30,731 bases of DNA from JAKOQB01 sp036824465 (lineage in GTDB: Bacteria; Pseudomonadota; Gammaproteobacteria; Burkholderiales; Burkholderiaceae_F): positions 1 through 30,731 of the forward strand of contig DAITAC010000050.1 in NCBI GenBank assembly GCA_036824465.1, written 5' to 3'. Shown here piece by piece: positions 7,220-14,345 of this stretch. Both the position numbers and the translations under genes were made by a program. Within the stretch, counting starts at the first letter, position 1; every line of letters starts with the position of its first letter. The notes under the pieces are model-generated. The model ran no database searches. It saw nothing but the letters and a program-made list of their open reading frames with translations, and had not been told where the DNA came from.

Positions 7220-8629
7220 ATGATGGTTCAGCAGGTCGGCTCGCACTGGCCATTTTCTCTCTCTCCGCTCGAGCACGGCGCCTTTGTGTTCGCGGGCCTG
7301 CTCGTCTATGTGCTGGTGACCCGCATTGGCCACCAGCGCCGGCATCCCTCCGCCGCGATCGCATGGGTTCTGCTGATCATGGTTTTGCCTTACTTCGGCG
7401 TTCCGCTGTTCCTGCTGCTTGGCACGCGCAAGTTTGCGCGCGCCGTGCCGCGCGTTCGCTCTGAGGTGATCCCGGGTGACCTGGCGGATGCACCGCGCTG
7501 GGCCGTTCAACTGCTCGCGACTCTGGACGTGCAGCCGTTGGTGCGCTGTGAGTCGGTTGACTTCCACGCCGACGGCGCGGCTTCGCAGCAAGCCCTTTTC
7601 ACGCTGATCGAAGGCGCCCAGCAGCGCATCGACCTGTGCACTTACGTGCTGGCGCCGGATGAAGTCGGCGCCGCACTCAGTGATGCGTTGACGCGCAGCG
7701 CCGCTCGGGGCGTGCACGTGCGGCTGCTGCTTGATGCGATCGGCAGCCGGGTGACGTCGCGCCGGCAGTTGCGCGCGCTGCGTGAGGCCGGCGCCACGGT
7801 GCGCTGGTTCATGCCGGTGCTGCACAACCCGCGACAAGGTCGCACCAATCTGCGCAGCCACCGCAAGCTCGTCGTGGTCGACGGCGCACAGGTATGGAGC
7901 GGCGGTCGCAACCTCGCCGCCGAATACTTCATCGACCGTCCCGGCGCGCCGGCCTGGGTCGACCTGAGTTTCGTCGTGCGTGGCGCGCTTGCGGAACAGG
8001 CACACCTGCTGTTCGAACAGGACTGGCAAGCAGCCGGCGGCGGCCGCCCCCCTTCGGGCGCAACGGTGCTGCATCTTCAGAGCGCCGCCTCGGGTGTGCC
8101 CGCGCAGTGGGTCCCCAGCGGCCCGGACCATGCCGACGACACGGTGTACTCGTTGCTGCTTGCGGGCGCCTATCAAGCCGGGCACAGCATTGTTCTGGTG
8201 ACACCCTATTTCGTTCCCGATGATGCACTTCTGTCGGCGTGGTGCATGGCGTGCCGGCGCGGGGTGCGGCTCACGTTGCTGATCCCGGTCCGATCGAATC
8301 ACCGTCTGGCGGACTGGGCGCGCGAGCGTGCGCTGCGCGCCTTGGCGGAGGCGGGCGGTGTAGTGCTCCTTTATCCGGCCATGCTGCACGCCAAGGCCGT
8401 GGTGATCGATGGTCAGCTCGCGCTTTGCGGGTCAGCGAACCTCGACGGCCGCAGCCTTTTCATCAACTACGAATTAATGACTGCGTTTTACGGGCGGGAG
8501 CAAATCGCGTGGATCAGCGACTGGATTGAAAGGCATGCGCGACTCGCGACCATCTATCGGGCGCGCACGCCGTCGCTGCCGCGCGATGTAATCGAAGGCG
8601 TCGTGCGTGCGGTTGGCTTCCAGCTTTGA
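7220..8629 (+). CDS. cls: Cardiolipin synthase (phospholipase D superfamily)
   Basis: This inner-membrane enzyme joins phosphatidylglycerol molecules into cardiolipin. The 469-residue protein has two N-terminal membrane helices at about 20-36 and 46-68, joined by a short basic loop, the usual Cls arrangement (PLDc_N domain). Two HKD motifs follow: HRKLVVVDG with His214, Lys216 and Asp221, and HAKAVVIDG with His390, Lys392 and Asp397. Each is followed by the expected Gly/Ser and Asn (GGRNLA, GSANLDGRS). Length and layout fit the bacterial ClsA type. An in-frame GTG at 7202 exists, but GGAG at 7208-7211, eight bases before ATG 7220, makes 7220 the better start. A second ATG follows immediately. 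Confidence 0.92.
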   Translation: MMVQQVGSHWPFSLSPLEHGAFVFAGLLVYVLVTRIGHQRRHPSAAIAWVLLIMVLPYFGVPLFLLLGTRKFARAVPRVRSEVIPGDLADAPRWAVQLLATLDVQPLVRCESVDFHADGAASQQALFTLIEGAQQRIDLCTYVLAPDEVGAALSDALTRSAARGVHVRLLLDAIGSRVTSRRQLRALREAGATVRWFMPVLHNPRQGRTNLRSHRKLVVVDGAQVWSGGRNLAAEYFIDRPGAPAWVDLSFVVRGALAEQAHLLFEQDWQAAGGGRPPSGATVLHLQSAASGVPAQWVPSGPDHADDTVYSLLLAGAYQAGHSIVLVTPYFVPDDALLSAWCMACRRGVRLTLLIPVRSNHRLADWARERALRALAEAGGVVLLYPAMLHAKAVVIDGQLALCGSANLDGRSLFINYELMTAFYGREQIAWISDWIERHARLATIYRARTPSLPRDVIEGVVRAVGFQL

Positions 8630-8792
8630 TGATGCGTCCCCGAGGCCCCGGGCCGCGGTTGATTTGAAGGTGAAGGCTGCGCGTGGCGTGACGCCTCCGG
8701 TTGCGCATCGCGTTGCGCCTCCACGCGGGCGCACTTGATATGGCGCGTCGCGGCCTCAGTTACGGTGACATTCGTCCAGTCGAGGATCGATC

Positions 8793-9665
8793 ATGGGTTC
8801 ACGCGAAGTCAACCGCATCGTTCATTCCATCCGCCAGCGCGAAGGCGGAGGCTTCATCGTTCGACGGCCGTTTCCGACGGCGGGTCTGGACCACGTCGAT
8901 CCGTTCCTGTTGCTCGATGAAATGGGTCCGGTCGACTACGGGCCGGGCGAAGCGGTAGGCGCACCTGATCATCCACATCGCGGATTCGAAACCGTGACCT
9001 ACATGCTCGAGGGCGAGTTCAAGCATGAGGACAGCGCCGGCAACCGCGTCAACATCGCGTCAGGCGACGCGCAGTGGATGACTGCCGGCGACGGCGTGAT
9101 CCACTCCGAGCTTCCCGCCGACTGGATCAGGGAGAAGGGTGGCCGTGTGCACGGCTTTCAGTTGTGGGTCAACCTGCCGGCGCGCGACAAGCGCGTGCCG
9201 CCGCGCTACCAGGACGTACGCGCAGCCGAAATGCCGACCTGGACCAGTGCCGATGGCCGCGCACGCGTCAAGGTGATCGCCGGAAATGCCCTCGGCGTGC
9301 ATGCGCGTGCCGAGACGCGTACGCCGATTACTTACCTCGACGTGGCGTTGGACAAAGACGCGGAAGTGGCACTCGATGTACCTGCCGATCAAAACGCTTG
9401 CGTCTACGTTTACGGCGGTGCGCTCGTCATTGGCACGCTCAAACGCGCGGCGCGCGACGGCGATATGGCGCTGCTCACGAACGCCGAATCGATGACGCTG
9501 CGCGCGACCGAGCCCGCGACACGCGCGCTGGTGATTGCCGGCGTTCCGCTGCGGGAGCCGGTGGCGCGCTACGGCCCGTTTGTGATGAACACACGCGAAG
9601 AGATCGTCGAGGCGTTCGACGACTTTCAGTCCGGCCGCTTCGGCAGTATCGCGCGCGCCGGTTGA
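8793..9665 (+). CDS. Pirin family protein
   Basis: This is a cytoplasmic bicupin of 290 residues, the usual pirin length. The N-terminal cupin has the conserved metal site: His60 and His62 in DHPHRGFETVTYMLEGE, and His104 and Glu106 in GDGVIHSE. WMTAGDGVIHSE and VHGFQLWVNLPARDK are pirin hallmarks. The C-terminal cupin ends with the typical VARYGPFVMNTREEI, followed by DDFQSGRFG. Some bacterial pirins act as quercetin dioxygenases, others modulate enzymes or transcription, and the substrate here cannot be read from sequence. It appears monocistronic, 163 bases after the cardiolipin synthase gene. Confidence 0.92.
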   Translation: MGSREVNRIVHSIRQREGGGFIVRRPFPTAGLDHVDPFLLLDEMGPVDYGPGEAVGAPDHPHRGFETVTYMLEGEFKHEDSAGNRVNIASGDAQWMTAGDGVIHSELPADWIREKGGRVHGFQLWVNLPARDKRVPPRYQDVRAAEMPTWTSADGRARVKVIAGNALGVHARAETRTPITYLDVALDKDAEVALDVPADQNACVYVYGGALVIGTLKRAARDGDMALLTNAESMTLRATEPATRALVIAGVPLREPVARYGPFVMNTREEIVEAFDDFQSGRFGSIARAG

Positions 9666-9743
9666 GTGTGCAGATGGGTCGGAATTGACGAATCATTCGC
9701 ATGCAGGCCGAAGTTTCGCCTCAACGCAGACGCTGAATACAAC

Positions 9744-9766
9744 GCGGGCGCCGACTCGGCGCCCGC
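9744..9766 (-). terminator. Strong GC hairpin downstream of the small exported-protein gene
   Basis: A perfect 9-bp stem (GCGGGCGCC / GGCGCCCGC) with a 5-base loop lies 17 bases beyond the stop of the minus-strand gene and 78 bases after the plus-strand pirin gene. On the minus strand it is followed by GTTGTATTC, a modest T-rich tract. It can serve both convergent transcripts. Confidence 0.65.
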
Positions 9767-9783
9767 TGGTCTGACTATCAGGC

Positions 9784-10050
9784 TCAGGCACCAGCGCGTT
9801 CGACTGCGCCGGCCATCTGTTCGCGCAAGACCTCGGCGCGGGTCAGGGTCGACGTTTCATTGATCTGCAGGTCGACCGGGTGACGCTGGCCAAAATGATA
9901 GGTGCCCGCCTGCGCGAGAACTTCAGCCCGGGTCAAAGTGCTCTTGGGCATGCCGACCAGTTGTTCGAGGTACTTGTCGCCCTGGTCCGCGTTGGCGGCG
10001 AAAGGCGCGAGTGCGATGGCGGCGATGCCGATCAGTTGCTTGATGTTCAT
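9784..10050 (-). CDS. Small exported DUF4148-like protein with repeated STLTRAEVL
   Basis: This is an 88-residue protein with a Sec signal peptide (MNIKQLIGIAAIALAPFAANA, likely cleaved after residue 21). The mature chain contains the exact nonapeptide STLTRAEVL twice, at residues 37-45 and 67-75, exactly 30 residues apart. The two copies use different codons, so the repeat is kept at protein level and is not a recent DNA duplication. The TRAEV core is shared with DUF4148-type small periplasmic proteins of Burkholderiales, whose function is unknown. GAAGGAGA about seven bases before ATG 10050 sets the start. An in-frame ATG at 10065 lies upstream of that site and is rejected. Confidence 0.75.
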   Translation of the reverse strand: MNIKQLIGIAAIALAPFAANADQGDKYLEQLVGMPKSTLTRAEVLAQAGTYHFGQRHPVDLQINETSTLTRAEVLREQMAGAVERAGA

Positions 10051-10294
10051 GACAGTCTCCTTCAATTGGTTGCGACAGATGGGTTGGACACCTTGGCGTT
10101 ACGGCCGGCGCATCGATTTGGATGTCGACGCCTGGCCATTGCACCCACATCAGTCGCAAGAGCGTTCGGGTTCTTGCATTGGATGCCGATGAAAAATCAC
10201 TCGCTCACGGCGTAAGAAAGATTCGGCGGCCTCGACCCGGGCCGAAGGTGATTTCCGGCCAGCGTAGTCGCCGTGTGCTTCGAAGTAATCCGGT

Positions 10295-10804
10295 TCAGCG
10301 TGCGGCTTCGAAACGCGCACGAATCGCTTCGATGCGCGCGCGATTCACGCCAAGGTCCTTGTGGCCGATGCGCGAAGCGGAACGTACGTGAAATACGTTC
10401 TCCGCCGGTGACCGCCATAACTCGGTGTCGTCGACGAACTTGAGCCACGTGGTCACGAACTGCACGTACAGGTAGTCGGGTTTCGATTCGATCACCTGCG
10501 CGCCCGGCATGTCGGCGACGATGCGCCTGAGCTTTTCCAGCGCCGCGGTGCCGTCCCCACTGAATCGAAGCGGTTCGATGTGCGCGTATTCAACCGCGTA
10601 GCGCTGCGCGTCATGCAGCCGTGCCTGGCTGCTGACGCTGTTCGGAGAGCGGGAGGGCGGCTTCAGCCGCCCGTCGTGGACGCCGAGATTCTCCGGCGGA
10701 CGCCCCCTGAGCAACCCCAGCTGGCCGGCGATCACGATGAGGATCGACGCCGCCACGATCAGGGCGGCGAGCCACGCAATCGCTTTCATAAACAGGGGAT
10801 TCAT
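10295..10804 (-). CDS. DUF1499-family membrane-anchored protein
   Basis: This 169-residue protein has one N-terminal membrane helix (about residues 7-29), then the DUF1499 core. Recognisable parts are PPENLGVHDGRLKPPSRSPN followed by NSVSSQ near residues 39-60, ALEKLRRIVADMPGAQVIE, and YLYVQFVTTWLKFVDDTELW with its following HVRSASRIGHKDLGVNR. The family is common in Proteobacteria and of unknown biochemical function. GAGGG about seven bases before ATG 10804 supports the first of two possible starts; the second is at Met6. It is the last gene of the ArsS-associated run, 32 bases after the FAD oxidoreductase. Confidence 0.82.
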   Translation of the reverse strand: MNPLFMKAIAWLAALIVAASILIVIAGQLGLLRGRPPENLGVHDGRLKPPSRSPNSVSSQARLHDAQRYAVEYAHIEPLRFSGDGTAALEKLRRIVADMPGAQVIESKPDYLYVQFVTTWLKFVDDTELWRSPAENVFHVRSASRIGHKDLGVNRARIEAIRARFEAAR

Positions 10805-10836
10805 CGATGGCCCTCGATCACGGTGCGATGCGCGTC

Positions 10837-11964
10837 CTAGCGTGGCCGTGGGGCATCGGGATTGAAGCGCGCGACGAAGTCCCGGTCCATGCGATCCTTC
10901 CAGCGCCACAGGCGCTCGCCCTCGAGGCTGAAAGGGCCCCACGTGCCAACAGCGTACTTTGAACCGGCGGACAACAGGTACAGCGCCGTTGCCGGTGGTG
11001 CATGTCTCTTCAGCGATTGTCCGCCCAGTGCGCGCCTCAGATTGGCTGCCAGAGGTGCGCTTGCGCGCACCGCATACACACCGCTCTTCGGCCGCGGATA
11101 GTCCGCCATGGACGCGCAGTCGCCGGCGGCAAAGACGAATGGGTGTGACAGCGACTGCAGGTACGAATTCACGGCAATGAATCCGCGCGCGTCGCACTTC
11201 AGTCCGCAGTCGCGTGGCCACCGCGCCGCTGCGGTGCCGATGGCGGCGATCACCACATCGGTCGGCAACTCGCCGGCGCGGACCAGTTTCACTCGATCCG
11301 CGCCGATCGCGACGACCTGGTCCTCGATCATGCGCACACCGTTCTTGGGCAGCAGACGCAGCACGCGTTTGCGCACCCCAATGGGTAGCGACGGCAACAA
11401 CCCGGGTCGCCCGGTGATCAACTGCACGTTCAGGCGCAGCGGCGACATTCGGGCGCGGTACGCGATGGCCAGCGCGATTTCGACTCCGGCGGCACCGCCG
11501 CCAATGACGGCGATCGTCCCAGTCTGCAACGCGCCGCTGAAGCGCGCTTCGAGCCGCTGCCAGGTTTCGACGAAACTCTCGACAGGCCGCACGCTGGTAG
11601 CGTGCTCGCCCAGGCCTTGAATCGCATCCTTGTCGATTTCCGGTCCGATATCGATCGACAACAGGTCGAAAGGGATTGGTGCGCCGGCCGCCGTGTACGC
11701 GATGCGCTCGACGAGATCAATCGCGATCACGCGGTCGCGGGAAAAGGTGACGCCGGCCCGTTCGGCGACCGCCGGCAGGGGAATGGTGCATTCCTCGAGT
11801 TTGTAATGACCAGCGATCCAGCCCGGCAACATGCCCGAGTAGACCATGCGATCGAAGCGCGAGACCAGCGTGATCTCGGTGTTGCGCAAAGGCGCGCGCG
11901 CAATGGCGTCAAGCACGCCCAGATGCACGTGACCGCCACCGATCAGCAGCAATTGCTGGCTCAT
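10837..11964 (-). CDS. FAD-dependent oxidoreductase of the SelD-N-terminal type
   Basis: This 375-residue flavoprotein has the NDH-2-like two-dinucleotide-fold plan. The FAD-binding motif LLLIGGGHVHLGVL is at residues 5-18, a second fold begins IAVIGGGAAGVEIALAI near 150, and the FAD-closing motif FVFAAGDCASM is near 285. The strings GGGHVHLGVLDAIA and RMVYSGMLPGWIAGHY are hallmarks of the oxidoreductase domain often fused upstream of selenophosphate synthetase (the 'Nterm_to_SelD' family). No SelD domain follows here. No CxxC redox disulfide is visible, so it is not a thioredoxin-reductase type. It probably oxidises NAD(P)H to reduce a small molecule or quinone; the substrate is unknown. Only weak Shine-Dalgarno character precedes ATG 11964. 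Confidence 0.85.
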   Translation of the reverse strand: MSQQLLLIGGGHVHLGVLDAIARAPLRNTEITLVSRFDRMVYSGMLPGWIAGHYKLEECTIPLPAVAERAGVTFSRDRVIAIDLVERIAYTAAGAPIPFDLLSIDIGPEIDKDAIQGLGEHATSVRPVESFVETWQRLEARFSGALQTGTIAVIGGGAAGVEIALAIAYRARMSPLRLNVQLITGRPGLLPSLPIGVRKRVLRLLPKNGVRMIEDQVVAIGADRVKLVRAGELPTDVVIAAIGTAAARWPRDCGLKCDARGFIAVNSYLQSLSHPFVFAAGDCASMADYPRPKSGVYAVRASAPLAANLRRALGGQSLKRHAPPATALYLLSAGSKYAVGTWGPFSLEGERLWRWKDRMDRDFVARFNPDAPRPR

Positions 11965-11970
11965 CGGCGA

Positions 11971-11999
11971 ATCGGATCGAATTCAATGGGGCAGGTCAA
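11971..11999 (-). promoter_or_regulatory. Possible internal promoter before the FAD oxidoreductase
   Basis: On the minus strand TTGACC (11999-11994) and TCCGAT (11976-11971) are separated by 17 bases. The -35 matches five of six consensus bases and the -10 only three. Transcription would start at or next to the ATG at 11964, so the message could be leaderless, consistent with the poor ribosome binding site. Confidence 0.25.
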
Positions 12000-12107
12000 T
12001 GGTCGGTGTTCCGCAATTTCGCGGACGGAGAATACGATGACCACGACAGTAGGAGGCAATGCCGTGTGACCGGCACTTGCGCTCGGCCAAACGATGTGCG
12101 GGTGGGG

Positions 12108-12743
12108 CTACCGGAAGATGGTTTCGGTCAGCAGTCCCTCGCGCAGCGCGCGACCCAGATCGGTCGGCGTGTCGAGGTCCCAGCTTGGTGTCAATTCAAT
12201 GGCGCGCAAGCCCTCCTGCGCGATCCGCTCGCGGGTCAGACGCATCACGTCCTGGGTGCCCCACGGAATGCCCTTGAACAGCGCCGCGCGCGGTCGCGCC
12301 AGGCCGATCAGCGTGTAGCCGCCGTCGGCAGCGGGTTGCACGACGACATCGAACCTATGCAACGCCTCGTCCGCATCGAGCAGCAGGTTGCCGGTCAACG
12401 TGAGGTTGTCGACGCCCACTATCAGCGCGCGCGGGAAGGTTGCCAGCATCGATACGAACGCTGAATGCATTCGTGCACCCAGGTTGTGTCCGATCTGTTC
12501 GCGCGTTGGAATATTGAAGCGATGCGAGCAGGCAACGATATGAGGATGCTGCGTGTCGCCGCGAACGAACAGTGTGGCCCGCGCGCGTGGGTTACCGCAC
12601 ACGATCGTCAAAGTCTTCTCGATCAGGTGCGCCTGCAGCCGCTCCGTGCCCGCCGCCCCGATCGCCGGCAACAGGCGCGTCTTTGCCTTGCCCGCGGCTG
12701 GCGCACGGGCGAAGACACCCACTGCAAACGGGGGCGGTTTCAT
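12108..12743 (-). CDS. DUF2064/TIGR04282-type glycosyltransferase-fold protein
   Basis: This 211-residue GT-A-like nucleotidyl or glycosyl transferase belongs to the family named radical SAM/selenodomain-associated transferase 1. Recognisable elements are FARAPAAGKAKTRLLPAIG at the N-terminus, LIVGVDNLTLTGNLL (the Asp motif, normally GxDxPxLT, with the Pro here replaced by Leu), VVQPAADGGYTLIGL, PWGTQDVMRLT and SWDLDTPTDL. The start is ATG 12743. Its first four bases overlap the stop of the companion glycosyltransferase (ATGA), so the two are translationally coupled. The substrate is unknown. Members co-occur with ArsS-type radical SAM genes, as here. Confidence 0.88.
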   Translation of the reverse strand: MKPPPFAVGVFARAPAAGKAKTRLLPAIGAAGTERLQAHLIEKTLTIVCGNPRARATLFVRGDTQHPHIVACSHRFNIPTREQIGHNLGARMHSAFVSMLATFPRALIVGVDNLTLTGNLLLDADEALHRFDVVVQPAADGGYTLIGLARPRAALFKGIPWGTQDVMRLTRERIAQEGLRAIELTPSWDLDTPTDLGRALREGLLTETIFR

Positions 12744-13441
12744 CGAGTGTTGCGATATCGCTTCAGAAGCTGTGCCGGATCGGCGCCGAGATAATAAGCG
12801 GCGCGCAGCCGCCACATCAGCATTATCGTCTCAAGAATGCCATTCTTTTCCCACCTTCGGCCGGACGTACTAGCCCGCTCAGGTAGCGCAATCGGACGAG
12901 TCAGCCGGCGCGCTCGCCGGCAGAAGTCGATGTCCTCCATCAGCGGAATCGGCGCAAACCCGTCCAGCGCAACGAAACTGCTGCGCTCGACGAAAAGCGC
13001 CTGGTCGCCTGTGGCAATGCCGGTCAGGCGTGAGCGCCAGTTCATGAACCAGGCGACCACGCGCAGCGCGGATTGATTGCGTGGCTGATCGGCTTTGATT
13101 GACACATCGAAACGCCCCCAGACCCGATCGGAATTCGCGAGTGCACGGAAAATGATTCGATCGGCCTCCGGCGGCAGGACCGTGTCTGCGTGAAGGAACA
13201 GCAGCACGTCGCTGTCGAGCGCCTCAGCCGTCCGCGTCCCCGCATTCATCTGCAGGCCGCGGCCGCGCGGTGCGCTCACCACGCGGTCGGCTGCAGTGGC
13301 GCGCCGGACGGTGTCATCGTCGCTGCCGCCATCGACGACGATCACCCGTGCGCCGCGTGCCCGCAGATCGGCCAGCCGCGCTATCGCGGCCGCGATGACG
13401 TCGGCTTCGTTCAGCACGGGAATGATGATGGCAAGCCGCAT
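12740..13441 (-). CDS. TIGR04283-type family 2 glycosyltransferase
   Basis: This 233-residue GT-2 enzyme belongs to the radical SAM/selenodomain-associated transferase 2 family. Motifs in order: AIIIPVLNEADVI (nucleotide-sugar fold start), VIVVDGGSDDDTVRRA, APRGRGLQMNAGTRTA, LLFLHADTVLPP (DxD-like), GIATGDQALFVERSSF and PLMEDIDFCRRARRL. There is no signal peptide. A hydrophobic region near WFMNWRSRL suggests membrane association at most. It overlaps the following DUF2064 gene by ATGA. The family likely transfers a sugar to a small acceptor made by neighbouring enzymes, which is inference from gene association. Confidence 0.9.
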   Translation of the reverse strand: MRLAIIIPVLNEADVIAAAIARLADLRARGARVIVVDGGSDDDTVRRATAADRVVSAPRGRGLQMNAGTRTAEALDSDVLLFLHADTVLPPEADRIIFRALANSDRVWGRFDVSIKADQPRNQSALRVVAWFMNWRSRLTGIATGDQALFVERSSFVALDGFAPIPLMEDIDFCRRARRLTRPIALPERASTSGRRWEKNGILETIMLMWRLRAAYYLGADPAQLLKRYRNTR

Positions 13442-13512
13442 GCATCGATGCTACCGACGCGGCGCGGTTCAGGGAAAGCCGTTGACCGCTGCTGCCGCGC
13501 GCTGATGCGCGG

Positions 13513-14328
13513 CTATTTCACGTCATTCAGTGACCAGTCGTACTCCAGGAACCTGACCGGCACGTGCCGCGTCCGCAGCTCCTGCCGGTCGGCCGGACTG
13601 TCCGCCAGCTGGTCCGCGTACTTCGCGATCACCTCCTGCACGCCGGAGAAACCTTTGTGGCCCTTCTCGAAATCCTTGCCGTACCAGTCGAATATCGATG
13701 ACAGTTCGACGACTTTCAGCTGCGGGTTGTAACGGTTACGCGAACGATCCGACATGAACCGGCGAAACAGATCGTCGAGCTGCACGTCGAGTTTGTCCGC
13801 GGTGAACGCCTGCGCGCCCAGCATCGGACAGCCGATCGAAGCGCAATTGACCGCCACATGTACGCGCGGATCGTCGTAGCTGCCCGGCGCGCGCAGCGTC
13901 TCGTGCTCGATCCAGTCGAGGTTGTGCTTCGCCCCGAGCAGCGTGAAGAACTCGTCCTTCCAGGGGTTGCCGATCACGCGCCCGAAATCGCGGATCGATT
14001 TCAGGTTCGGATAGCGGGTCAGGATCTTCGCGACGGTCAACGCGTTGTACGCATTGGCAAGGAAAGCGTACTGCTGCGGCTTGCTCCACCTGGCGAATTC
14101 CGTGGCAGGGACGTCGGAAACGGTCTTCAGATAGCTCTCGAGCGCAGCGCGATCGGCGATGAAACCCTTGTAGTTCACCTGCGATGCGTTGCCATTGGTG
14201 ATCGGCTTGACATGCTTGCCGAGCAGCACATTCCAGGCCGCATGCCCGTGGTCGAAACCCTGCGCCGTCGACAGCCCCGGAATCAGCATCAGGGCGGCCG
14301 TCAGGAAGGAAAGGAAGTAGTGCTTCAT
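13513..14328 (-). CDS. Exported DUF547 protein
   Basis: This 271-residue protein has a Sec signal peptide (MKHYFLSFLTAALMLIPG and on to STAQ, cleavage near residue 23). The DUF547 core follows with its typical strings: FLANAYNALTVAKILTRYP, NPWKDEFFTLLGAKHNLDWIEH (as two blocks), and HVAVNCASIGCPML, which carries a conserved cysteine pair six residues apart (Cys-Ala-Ser-Ile-Gly-Cys). The region NYKGF and the Asn-Ala-Tyr-Asn motif suggest a papain- or transglutaminase-like fold, as proposed for this family. The catalytic role is untested. It lies 17 bases downstream of the TVP38-oxidoreductase fusion gene and is probably co-transcribed. Confidence 0.9.
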   Translation of the reverse strand: MKHYFLSFLTAALMLIPGLSTAQGFDHGHAAWNVLLGKHVKPITNGNASQVNYKGFIADRAALESYLKTVSDVPATEFARWSKPQQYAFLANAYNALTVAKILTRYPNLKSIRDFGRVIGNPWKDEFFTLLGAKHNLDWIEHETLRAPGSYDDPRVHVAVNCASIGCPMLGAQAFTADKLDVQLDDLFRRFMSDRSRNRYNPQLKVVELSSIFDWYGKDFEKGHKGFSGVQEVIAKYADQLADSPADRQELRTRHVPVRFLEYDWSLNDVK

Positions 14329-14345
14329 CCCGGTCCCCTGCGGGT

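Noticed and set aside
7061..8389. Minus-strand open frame of 442 codons
   Set aside because: It is antisense to cls, which has two intact HKD motifs. The minus-strand product is His/Arg/Gln-rich shadow sequence.
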